This document shows, piece after piece, positions 15,037 to 20,721 of a stretch of 24,139 bases of DNA. Made by a program: the position numbers and the translations under genes. Source of the DNA: DATNPH01 sp036703315 (GTDB lineage Bacteria; Cyanobacteriota; Cyanobacteriia; Cyanobacteriales; Coleofasciculaceae). Each line of letters starts with the position of its first letter. The first letter of the stretch is position 1. The stretch lies in the NCBI GenBank assembly GCA_036703315.1, contig DATNPH010000159.1:1-24139 (forward strand). Direction: 5' to 3'. The notes beneath the pieces were generated by a model that did no database searches, was not told the DNA's origin, and was given only the letters and a program-made list of their open reading frames with translations.

Positions 15037-15690
15037 ATGAGTTTTTTTAATCCGAATGCACCTCTTTTATGCAGAAAACAAAGTGTTCTGGAGCTTCCAC
15101 CTCTGCCAGGGCTTTGGCGTTTCCATTGGCAAGTCGGGAAAATAACAGTTCTTTCAACGTTTTATACTCAATTGGATCAAGCTTGCCTCGTCTGGGGTGT
15201 GATATCAACAGTAATTTTCGTTACAGCTCAGTTCCTCCCCGTTAGCTGGCTAACTCAAGCCGGTTGGTGGTCAGTTCTTACGGGGATTGGTTCAGTTGTT
15301 ATGGTAGCTCTGACACCAAATTGGCTCAAGCAAGAGTTTGGTTGGATTGTTTATAGTTGGATAATTTTGATGGGGTTTGGGCTTCTCGTCACGGATTTAA
15401 GTATTTTGTTTGGCTGGGGAATAGTATTAATGCACCTGTGTCCGTTGTGGTTAGGGTTGGTGGCGCTTGGCTACCTGTGTACTGGTCTGGGGCTGCGATC
15501 GCGCACATTGATGATCACAGCCTTAATTCACCTCCTCAGTATAGGAATTCTGCCTTATGTTGATAGTTGGCAGTTTCTAGTTACTGGAATTATCACCGGG
15601 GGTGGTGCCCTACTATTAGCTGAGTTTCAGTGGGACTCTCATGGAACTTGCGGTAATCAGTTAAAAGAACCTCTAAAAGCTGAAGTGTGA
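15037..15690 (+). CDS. Polytopic membrane protein of unknown function
   Basis: A 217-residue, strongly hydrophobic protein. After a polar N-terminus of about 47 residues with L-P-P-L-P-G-L-W and F-H-W motifs, membrane segments are visible at about 50-68, 76-92, 101-119, 121-150 (long, perhaps two), 157-174 and 180-196, so about six passes; the C-terminal 18 residues are polar. I do not recognise the family; it has the look of a conserved cyanobacterial membrane protein with no assigned role. No enzymatic motif is seen. There is no Shine-Dalgarno before the ATG at 15037, as for several genes here. The next gene converges on it after 38 bp containing a HIP1 octamer. Confidence 0.75.
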   Translation: MSFFNPNAPLLCRKQSVLELPPLPGLWRFHWQVGKITVLSTFYTQLDQACLVWGVISTVIFVTAQFLPVSWLTQAGWWSVLTGIGSVVMVALTPNWLKQEFGWIVYSWIILMGFGLLVTDLSILFGWGIVLMHLCPLWLGLVALGYLCTGLGLRSRTLMITALIHLLSIGILPYVDSWQFLVTGIITGGGALLLAEFQWDSHGTCGNQLKEPLKAEV

Positions 15691-15728
15691 TCGGTGCTAA
15701 AGGGTGCGATCGCATTTGTTAGCTCAGA

Positions 15729-16397
15729 TTAGTCTTGCATTTCTTGCCGCGCCACCACTTGCTGGCGTAACCGAAGTAATTGTTTGTCCTTAATTCCGAG
15801 TGTCATTAGTCCGTTGACAGTTTGCATTAGGTAGTCAGCACAAGAACCAAGCTGCCCGCCTGCTGTGGCAATGCTATTAACTGTGGTTTCAAGGGAAATA
15901 TTGCCAGCGTAGGCACGATGGCGGCGGTTGATCACAAAAGCGATCGCCTCTATGGTTTGTGTGCCGTCAAACACTCTCACCCAATAGGGAATGTAACAAC
16001 CCACTACCATTTCCCGTCGCCAAAGCAGCAAGAGTTCTAACGGTACATCAGCCGCCGCTATCCGATAGACAATACCACGGCAACTACCACCGCGATCCAG
16101 ACCAAGTACCAATCCTGGGTTATCTGGAGTACCACGACCCTGCGGTACCCATAGGCAAAAGCGGCGATGCCAACCGTGAATCGTTCCGATACGCTGTTCT
16201 ACAAAGTTGAAGATGGGGTTCCAGATTAGAGAACCGTAGGCAAAGATCCAGACATCCGAGTCCGGCTGTTGTTGCTTAAGAGTTTCGCGGATCGACTCTT
16301 GCAACTGCTCTTCACTCAGGACATTCACCCTATGACCGGACTGTAAGATGAGCTGCTGCAATCGTCTGGATTCGAGATCGGAACGTGTTAGTGACAT
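15729..16397 (-). CDS. ChaC-type gamma-glutamylcyclotransferase
   Basis: A 222-residue cytoplasmic enzyme. Residues 48-65 hold the family's substrate-binding loop, IFAYGSLIWNP, near the N-terminus of the domain; RIGTIHGWHRRFCLW follows, then GLDRGGSCRGIVYR at 99-112, and the catalytic acid E129 in LWRREM. These are the hallmark positions of the ChaC/GCG family, which degrades glutathione (or gamma-glutamyl peptides) to 5-oxoproline and a dipeptide. Residues 1-47 are a helical N-terminal extension that many ChaC proteins lack or have shorter. The C-terminal helices are typical. Only a close AAAAGG two bases before the ATG serves as a ribosome binding site. It stands alone, convergent with the membrane protein gene. 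Confidence 0.88.
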   Translation of the reverse strand: MSLTRSDLESRRLQQLILQSGHRVNVLSEEQLQESIRETLKQQQPDSDVWIFAYGSLIWNPIFNFVEQRIGTIHGWHRRFCLWVPQGRGTPDNPGLVLGLDRGGSCRGIVYRIAAADVPLELLLLWRREMVVGCYIPYWVRVFDGTQTIEAIAFVINRRHRAYAGNISLETTVNSIATAGGQLGSCADYLMQTVNGLMTLGIKDKQLLRLRQQVVARQEMQD

Positions 16398-16472
16398 GAC
16401 CTTTTCTATACTAGAAATTTCAAATTTATTCTGTAGTTAATTATTCAATCCTTGTTTTTTTTGAATCAATGC

Positions 16473-16500
16473 TTGACTTTTTTCAAAATCTTGATAAAAA
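16473..16500 (+). promoter_or_regulatory. Possible sigma70-type promoter upstream of the pseudogene
   Basis: TTGACT (16473-16478) and TAAAAA (16495-16500) are spaced by 16 bp in a very AT-rich stretch. The -35 matches 5 of 6 consensus positions, the -10 only 4 of 6. It would transcribe the degraded gene at 16600-16827. AT-rich DNA gives such matches by chance. Confidence 0.22.
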
Positions 16501-16533
16501 GGAAATTTTACTTAATCATTATGTACAAAAGCC

Positions 16534-16565
16534 GCGCTGCTAGAGATTGCGAAGCCTTTCAGCGC
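16534..16565. repeat. Palindromic repeat 1 (GCGCTG...CAGCGC)
   Basis: GCGCTG (16534-16539) and CAGCGC (16560-16565) flank a 20-nt centre that contains GCGAAGC, the same heptamer found in the second palindrome at 16647. It lies in the leader of the pseudogene. GC-rich in an AT-rich setting, it looks like one of the small interspersed palindromes common in cyanobacteria. Confidence 0.45.
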
Positions 16566-16599
16566 AGCCCACTCCAAAACTCATGGAGATTCTTCAATC

Positions 16600-16827
16600 A
16601 TGCCAAATTGGAAGCGAATTACGAGCTAATCGCTACTATTTGCGTTAGCGAAGCGGCACGTAGTGCTTCGCTCAACTAATACTGTCCAGCGATGGTTTGC
16701 AAGAGATCGCAACTATCGTCGTCCTAGTCCCACCGACTTGCGCCATCTGGCAATCATGGACTTTCTCTTAGAACATTTCGAGGACATTGCTGAAAAAGAG
16801 AGGAACTTGCTGAGTCCCCCTGATTAG
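16600..16827 (+). pseudogene. Degraded small gene, helix-turn-helix-like, one internal stop
   Basis: A single frame from ATG (16600) to TAG (16825-16827) is interrupted only by TAA at 16627-16629. It reads MPNWKRITS, stop, then SLLFALAKRHVVLRST and NTVQRWFARDRNYRRPSPTD, and ends with HLAIMDFLLEHFEDIAEKE. A GGAG at 16585-16588 precedes the ATG by 11 nt. The segment LAKRH...STNTVQRWFARDRN resembles a helix-turn-helix recognition region of small DNA-binding proteins; a TAT or TAC in place of TAA would restore a 75-residue protein. Part of the helix-turn-helix-like segment is encoded by the palindrome at 16647-16672. I do not recognise a named family. It could also be a gene remnant whose similarity to a helix-turn-helix is accidental. 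Confidence 0.5.
16647..16672. repeat. Palindromic repeat 2 (AGCGAAGC...GCTTCGCT) inside the pseudogene
   Basis: AGCGAAGC (16647-16654) and GCTTCGCT (16665-16672) form a perfect 8-bp stem with a 10-nt loop. GCGAAGC/GCTTCGC palindromes are a widespread interspersed repeat type in filamentous cyanobacteria. Here the repeat sits inside the degraded gene without breaking its frame. Confidence 0.65.
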
Positions 16828-16849
16828 GAATAACAAATGGGGTGCGGCG

Positions 16850-16912
16850 AAGAAAGCGATCACAGTGCTTCTCCACCCTCCAAGGATGATTAGGAGATGT
16901 GATCGCTTTCTT
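16850..16912. repeat. Large palindrome with 15-bp perfect arms
   Basis: AAGAAAGCGATCACA (16850-16864) and TGTGATCGCTTTCTT (16898-16912) are exact reverse complements. Inside, TCTCC (16870-16874) and GGAGA (16893-16897) pair as well, leaving an 18-nt loop. It lies between the pseudogene end (16827) and the end of the hypothetical gene on the opposite strand (16987), so it could act as a bidirectional terminator or be a non-autonomous palindromic element. Two HIP1 octamers follow at about 16936 and 16952. Confidence 0.7.
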
Positions 16913-16986
16913 GGGTTCAAAGCCTACATTAGTGCGATCGCCCTCACCCGCGATCGCAAGATATCGGTCTTCTCCTAACTTAGAGC

Positions 16987-17313
16987 TTACCTTGGCTCTA
17001 GGCAAACTGATGCCAATGATATCGGTAGTGACAAGGAGCCTATAACAAAGGTTAGTTCCGTTGGAGGTAGCGGCTGGTCAAGGGGAGAATCCAGAGAGTC
17101 TGGATAGTTTGTGAGTATCACAGTGTTAGGGTCTAAATCAGGAGGAAATACAACAATATCTCTTCCTAAACTCAATGCCTGATGGTGAAGCTTAATAGCA
17201 TCAGCCAAGCGCAACGACATAATGGGAATCCATCTGCCTTTGTAAAAGTAGGCGGCAACTCGGAGCGCCGTGTACTCTTCCAAGGGGAGTGGAACCTGCC
17301 AGGGTGAACCCAT
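16987..17313 (-). CDS. Hypothetical protein
   Basis: A 108-residue protein with no signal peptide and no clear membrane segment. The first 65 residues (MGSPWQVPLPLEEYTALRV, then YFYKGRWIPIMSLRLADAIKLHHQAL) have the composition of a real folded domain; the last 30 are Leu/Pro/Ser-rich and may be an extended tail. I do not recognise the family. AAAGG lies about 11 nt upstream of the ATG at 17313, a weak ribosome binding site. Upstream is about 270 bp of DNA without a gene on this strand. It converges on the pseudogene, with the large palindrome between. A chance frame cannot be fully excluded, but codon use and the tryptophan/tyrosine-rich start favour coding. Confidence 0.6.
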   Translation of the reverse strand: MGSPWQVPLPLEEYTALRVAAYFYKGRWIPIMSLRLADAIKLHHQALSLGRDIVVFPPDLDPNTVILTNYPDSLDSPLDQPLPPTELTFVIGSLSLPISLASVCLEPR

Positions 17314-17586
17314 GATAGGTAAGCCTTTGGTATTGGATATAGCTACATTCCTTATTGCAGTAATACATAAGTAATGAAAACTATCGTTAGTGATAGACCT
17401 TAGGGGAAGATATTTATAGAGAATGCCGCCTTAAGCAGGGATTGGGTTAATGGTTAGTAGATAAGAGGAGAGTGAGGGTATTACAAAGCTTCTCCAAAAA
17501 ATGAACAGTTGCGCTCTACGATCCACTACCGACTATTTACTAACCCCTGACCCGCCCTTAGGCTCGCAGAGCAAGTGAAGGCTCTA

Positions 17587-17769
17587 CTATAAAGAATCAT
17601 CCTGATTTCTGATTTGGCTTTCAACACCGATGACACCCTGCGACTCAGACTTCAGTAGAACGTTATCAAGCTGATTACTAATCCTGTCAATGCGACTCTT
17701 GATCATCTCAAAATTGATGCTTAACCAAATAGTTGCATTAGTGTTTATTTCCTCCGTTCTAGTAGTCAT
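17587..17769 (-). CDS. Possible 60-residue hypothetical protein
   Basis: A short frame starting at ATG 17769. It is hydrophilic and predicted mostly helical, with a heptad-like stretch INFEMIKSRIDRISNQLDNVL at about residues 18-38 that could form a coiled coil. No Shine-Dalgarno is seen beyond a weak AAG. The helical rhythm and lack of odd residues argue for coding; the short length and absent ribosome binding site argue against. No family recognised. Confidence 0.35.
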   Translation of the reverse strand: MTTRTEEINTNATIWLSINFEMIKSRIDRISNQLDNVLLKSESQGVIGVESQIRNQDDSL

Positions 17770-17918
17770 AGGGTGTCTTAAAAAGAGTTGTGTTTTACTA
17801 GATAGTTATAAATTTCAAATTGTATAACCTCTTTCTTTTGGGAGATGACCTATAGTACTTAATGTTTAATTAACATTTGCAGACTTCTCAGATAAGGCAA
17901 ACCTAGCTCCCTAGAACA

Positions 17919-17934
17919 CCGATTTAGTAATCGG
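17919..17934. repeat. Perfect short hairpin
   Basis: CCGATT (17919-17924), loop TAGT, AATCGG (17929-17934). A compact, perfect 6-bp stem with a 4-nt loop, about 170 bp upstream of the oxidoreductase start. There is no T-run on either side, so a terminator is unlikely; an operator or RNA hairpin is possible. Confidence 0.35.
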
Positions 17935-18105
17935 ACAAATGAGGGAGATAGGGAAATAGAGAAGGTAGAGAAGACTCAGAAGTTATCTCCCGCAGCTCCC
18001 TCAGCTCTCCCAGCTCCCTAATCGCGCTATTTGTCTCCCGATCTAGGTCAAGCAATTGGGTAAGATAACATAGCATTGCAACCCGACTGCACAAGCGATC
18101 TAAGC

Positions 18106-20175
18106 ATGTTGAAGAATTTCCGTCTCCCCTTTTCTTCCTGGTTGAGTAGCACCATGCTGGCAGTACTAGGGATGACAAACTTGGCTCCTTTTTGTGTCGC
18201 CCAAGAGCGTACTGTCACTCTGGCACAATCACCCAGAACCCCAAATCAAACCGTTGATTGTGAAATCCTGGTCGCTGGAGGTGGACTGGCAGGGGCGGCT
18301 ACTGCTTATGAAGCCTTACTCGCTGGACGCACTGTTTGCCTAACTGAGATTACCGACTGGCTAGGGGGACAAATTTCTTCTCAAGGAACCTCTGCCTTTG
18401 ACGAAGCTCAAAAACAGCGATCGCTCCTGTTCTACTCTCAGGGTTATAAACAACTGCGCCAACGTGTTGAGCGTAAATATGGCAAACTCAACCCTGGTGA
18501 TTGTTGGGTGAGTGTTTCGTGTTTCCTCCCCAAAGACGCTCATCAACTACTGGTTGAGCAGTTGCAGGATGCTGCCAAAAAAGGTAGAGGCAAGCTCAAA
18601 TGGTTCCCCTCTACAGTCATCAAGGAACTGGAACTCAGTGCGGATGGCAGGATAATCAATGGAGCGATCGCTATCCAACACAGCCCAGCCTCCGGTACTC
18701 CTCCCCTAAATAGTCAGCCCCTCTCTCAAATCATCGAAGACGCTTATCGCTACGAAAACTCGTCTCGATTGACCAAGCAGATTATCCGCTTTGTCCCTCA
18801 GTCCTCTCAGCAGAAGCGTCCTGCCGATTGGTATGTAGTCGATGCTACCGAGACGGGTGAACTCATTGCACTGGCGGATGTCCCCTATCGACTAGGACTT
18901 GACCCTCGCTCTTACCGGAATCCCTCTTCTCCCACTGAGACAGCTGACCCCTATTGCACCCAAGGATTCACCTATACCTTTGCAATGGAGCAGACGCAGG
19001 AACCACAGACGCAGCAAATGCCCTCGTTTTATCCCCAATACGAACCCTACTACGGCTACGACAAAGACCCTAAACGAGCCAACTTTGACTACGTCTTTAC
19101 CTACCGACGCATTTGGAGTCCTGAGCCTAGATCGAAGGAAAAAACTCCACCCTTCAGCGTCTCTAAGCCTAAACCGGGTGACATCTCCATGCAAAACTGG
19201 GTCTGGGGCAACGATTATCGTCCGGGAACAGCGCAAGATAACCTAGTTTACAGCCGTGAGCAGCTCCAGCAGTCAGGACAACTCTCTGGTGGTAGCTGGC
19301 TGGGTGGATTGCGAACCGACAGCCTCCGCAAAGGAGAGGAAATAGCGTTGGGCTTCTACTACTGGTTGGTAGCGGGAACCACCGACTCTCAGCTAAACCC
19401 CAGCTTGAAAAAGCCTGCCCCCAATCATCGCCTGCTTACTGGCTTAGATTCTCCGATGGGGACAATGCATGGATTATCCAAGTACCCTTATATCCGGGAA
19501 GGACGACGAATTATTGGTCGTCCCTCCTATGGCTATCCGAACGGTTTTGCTGTCTCGGAAATAGATATTTCTCGTGCCGATTACCGAAGCCAGTACTACC
19601 GCGATACCTTACCCGATAAAATGCACCGCGACCTCTGGACAGCGCTAGCTGGGTTAGAAGCTATCAGTGTCATCAGTAAAGGAACTGCACCCGCGCAAGT
19701 GACTCGACGGACTCGCTCAACAATTTATCCAGATGCAGTCGGCATTGCTCAGTACGCGATCGACTTTCACCCCTGTATGCAAGAGTCTCCACCAGAACGT
19801 CCAGGCAACGAAGAGCGTAAAGGAGTGCGTCAGGCACATGGTCAGGCTTACCCAGGACAAATTCCCCTGCGGGCAATGATTCCCCAAAAAATCGACAATC
19901 TGCTCATTGCTGGCAAAAGTATCGCTACCAGTTACATTGCAGCAGCGGCTTATCGGGTACATTCATTTGAGTGGTCAGTCGGGGCGGCGGCGGGAACAAC
20001 AGCTGCCTTTGCGCTCTCCCAAGGAATTTTGCCGTATCAACTAGTTGATGAATTACCTGGGCCGGAACCACAGCTACAGAAGCTGCGACAGCTATTAGAG
20101 ACAAACGGTAATCCGACCGCTTTTCCCAATACTTCGATTTTCAACGAGAAATGGGACGATTGGAAGGTTTGGTAA
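18106..20175 (+). CDS. Exported FAD-dependent oxidoreductase (FAD_oxidored, PF12831-like)
   Basis: From ATG 18106 this is a 689-residue protein. The start has a basic residue pair, a hydrophobic stretch and a likely signal-peptide cleavage near FCVA-Q at 29-33, so it is probably periplasmic or lumenal. Residues 51-80 form the FAD-binding Rossmann start: CEILVAGGGLAGAATAYEA, with GGGLAG at 58-63, ending in the E of CLTE that would contact the ribose. The C-terminal block IPLRAMIPQKIDNLLIAGK, then AAYRVHSFEWSVGAAAGTTAA, is the second FAD-contact region typical of this family. The middle of about 350 residues, rich in Pro and Tyr, would be the substrate domain; the substrate is unknown. The frame extends upstream to a TTG at 18076, but the signal peptide fits the ATG. 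No strong ribosome binding site. Monocistronic by its surroundings. Confidence 0.85.
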   Translation: MLKNFRLPFSSWLSSTMLAVLGMTNLAPFCVAQERTVTLAQSPRTPNQTVDCEILVAGGGLAGAATAYEALLAGRTVCLTEITDWLGGQISSQGTSAFDEAQKQRSLLFYSQGYKQLRQRVERKYGKLNPGDCWVSVSCFLPKDAHQLLVEQLQDAAKKGRGKLKWFPSTVIKELELSADGRIINGAIAIQHSPASGTPPLNSQPLSQIIEDAYRYENSSRLTKQIIRFVPQSSQQKRPADWYVVDATETGELIALADVPYRLGLDPRSYRNPSSPTETADPYCTQGFTYTFAMEQTQEPQTQQMPSFYPQYEPYYGYDKDPKRANFDYVFTYRRIWSPEPRSKEKTPPFSVSKPKPGDISMQNWVWGNDYRPGTAQDNLVYSREQLQQSGQLSGGSWLGGLRTDSLRKGEEIALGFYYWLVAGTTDSQLNPSLKKPAPNHRLLTGLDSPMGTMHGLSKYPYIREGRRIIGRPSYGYPNGFAVSEIDISRADYRSQYYRDTLPDKMHRDLWTALAGLEAISVISKGTAPAQVTRRTRSTIYPDAVGIAQYAIDFHPCMQESPPERPGNEERKGVRQAHGQAYPGQIPLRAMIPQKIDNLLIAGKSIATSYIAAAAYRVHSFEWSVGAAAGTTAAFALSQGILPYQLVDELPGPEPQLQKLRQLLETNGNPTAFPNTSIFNEKWDDWKVW

Positions 20176-20215
20176 GTTCAGAGCTAACTTGAAAATGGGG
20201 AGTGGTGAGTGAGGG

Positions 20216-20244
20216 GTAGGTTGGGTTGAGGTACGAAACCCAAC
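20216..20244 (-). repeat. GTTGGGTTT-type repeat, copy A
   Basis: On the minus strand this reads GTTGGGTTTCGTACC then TCAACCCAACCTAC, a hairpin with GTTGGGTT/AACCCAAC arms. It is a typical dispersed cyanobacterial intergenic repeat. Its orientation is opposite to copy B, 18 bp away. Confidence 0.65.
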
Positions 20245-20284
20245 GAGGCTGAGATTGAGAGTGTTGGGTTTCACTTTGTTCAAC

Positions 20285-20441
20285 TACCCCTGTCAAGCTG
20301 CCATACCAAGTTGTATAGGTATCCTGCCCCCCTATCCCCCCAACTTTAGGGAGAACCGGATTTTCATCCCCCAGAATTGGGGGGTGGGGGGGCGATAAAT
20401 GCACAATGTCCGTACAGATTCTTCTCACCTTAACAGGGCTG
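20285..20441. mobile_element. MITE-like insertion with imperfect terminal inverted repeats
   Basis: A 157-bp segment between two copies of ACTTTGTTCAAC (20273-20284 and 20442-20453). Its ends are inverted: CCCTGTCAAG (20288-20297 region) against CTTAACAGGG (20429-20438), 9 of 10 matching. Inside are C-run and G-run arms (20327-20343 and 20377-20392) that pair almost fully, plus CCCCCA-GAAT-TGGGGG. It encodes no protein. The direct repeats look like a target-site duplication, though 12 bp is long for one. Confidence 0.5.
20327..20392. repeat. C-run/G-run inverted repeat
   Basis: CCCCCCTATCCCCCCAA (20327-20343) and TTGGGGGGTGGGGGGG (20377-20392) are nearly perfect reverse complements. The inner 20369-20384 region also forms CCCCCA-GAAT-TGGGGG. 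The G-runs on the plus strand (two tracts of six and seven) could support G-rich secondary structure. Confidence 0.65.
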
Positions 20442-20640
20442 ACTTTGTTCAACCCAACCTACAAGTTAATCTCCTTCAATTCAAAATTACTCCCTTCCCA
20501 CCCTAAGATTATCTATCGCCAGTCTTCCCCCACTTCCTACTCCCTACTCCCCACTTCCCAACTCTAGATATTCTTCTAGTGGGAAGGGAGTAACTTTCTC
20601 TTCTGCTGTATCCAAAAGCTGAAGGGGTTGGGGGTTTGAG

Positions 20641-20655
20641 GTAGGTTGGGTTAAG
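20641..20655 (+). repeat. GTTGGGTTT-type repeat, partial copy C
   Basis: GTAGGTTGGGTTAAG shares GTAGGTTGGGTT with copy A on the same strand, but the second arm is missing. It lies 67 bp before the P-type ATPase start codon. Confidence 0.5.
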
Positions 20656-20721
20656 ACATAGACATAAACCTCTGTAACAACCGTCTTAGCCATTAGCCTT
20701 GCTACCAACATCTCTAAGATT

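Larger units (their letters stand above)
17314..18105. other. Gene-poor region with small inverted repeats and a low-complexity tract
   Basis: Apart from the small frame at 17587-17769, nothing protein-like was found. Visible structures are a CTATC/GATAG dyad near 17381-17396, an AGAGC/GCTCT dyad near 17568-17585, a perfect CCGATT-TAGT-AATCGG hairpin at 17919-17934, and a purine/pyrimidine tract at about 17940-18020 in which AGCTCCC-type units recur. The right end must hold the promoter of the oxidoreductase gene, but no clear -35/-10 pair was seen. Confidence 0.35.
20263..20462 (+). repeat. GTTGGGTTT-type repeat, copy B, split by an insertion
   Basis: The left part (20263-20284) reads GTTGGGTTTC then ACTTTGTTCAAC; the right part (20442-20462) reads ACTTTGTTCAAC then CCAACCTAC. 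Removing 20285-20453 joins them into GTTGGGTTTCACTTTG plus TTCAACCCAACCTAC, which matches the layout of copy A. The shared 12-mer is present on both sides of the insert. Confidence 0.65.
20176..20721. other. Repeat-rich intergenic region
   Basis: No coding sequence is convincing; minus-strand frames here are by-products of the repeats. It holds three copies or part-copies of a GTTGGGTTT/AACCCAAC repeat, one of them split by an inserted element, a C/G-run inverted repeat, a pyrimidine-rich tract (TCCC/CTAC units, about 20520-20560), and an imperfect hairpin CTTCCC (20554-20559) / GGGAAG (20581-20586). The promoter of the P-type ATPase gene should lie near its right end. Confidence 0.6.

Noticed and set aside
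16452..16679. 75-codon plus-strand frame over both palindromes
   Set aside because: It reads the pseudogene region in another frame; the frame of 16600-16827 has the ribosome binding site and protein-like sequence.
16910..16925. GGGTTCAAAGCC as a possible tRNA T-arm
   Set aside because: No acceptor, D-arm or anticodon stem could be built around it.
16754..17005. 83-codon minus-strand frame
   Set aside because: It runs through the large palindrome and overlaps the end of the better hypothetical gene; composition is not protein-like.
17940..18020. Repeated AGCTCCC/TCTCCC units considered as a CRISPR-like or tandem repeat array
   Set aside because: Units are 7-9 bp, imperfect and without spacers; this is simple low-complexity DNA.
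17924..18178. 84-codon minus-strand frame with ELRELREI repeats
   Set aside because: The repeat pattern is the translation of the low-complexity AGCTCCC tract, and it overlaps the start of the oxidoreductase gene.
18892..19246. Overlapping 114- and 115-codon frames on opposite strands
   Set aside because: Both lie wholly inside the FAD oxidoreductase gene; their Arg/Pro/Thr-rich composition is typical of out-of-frame reading.
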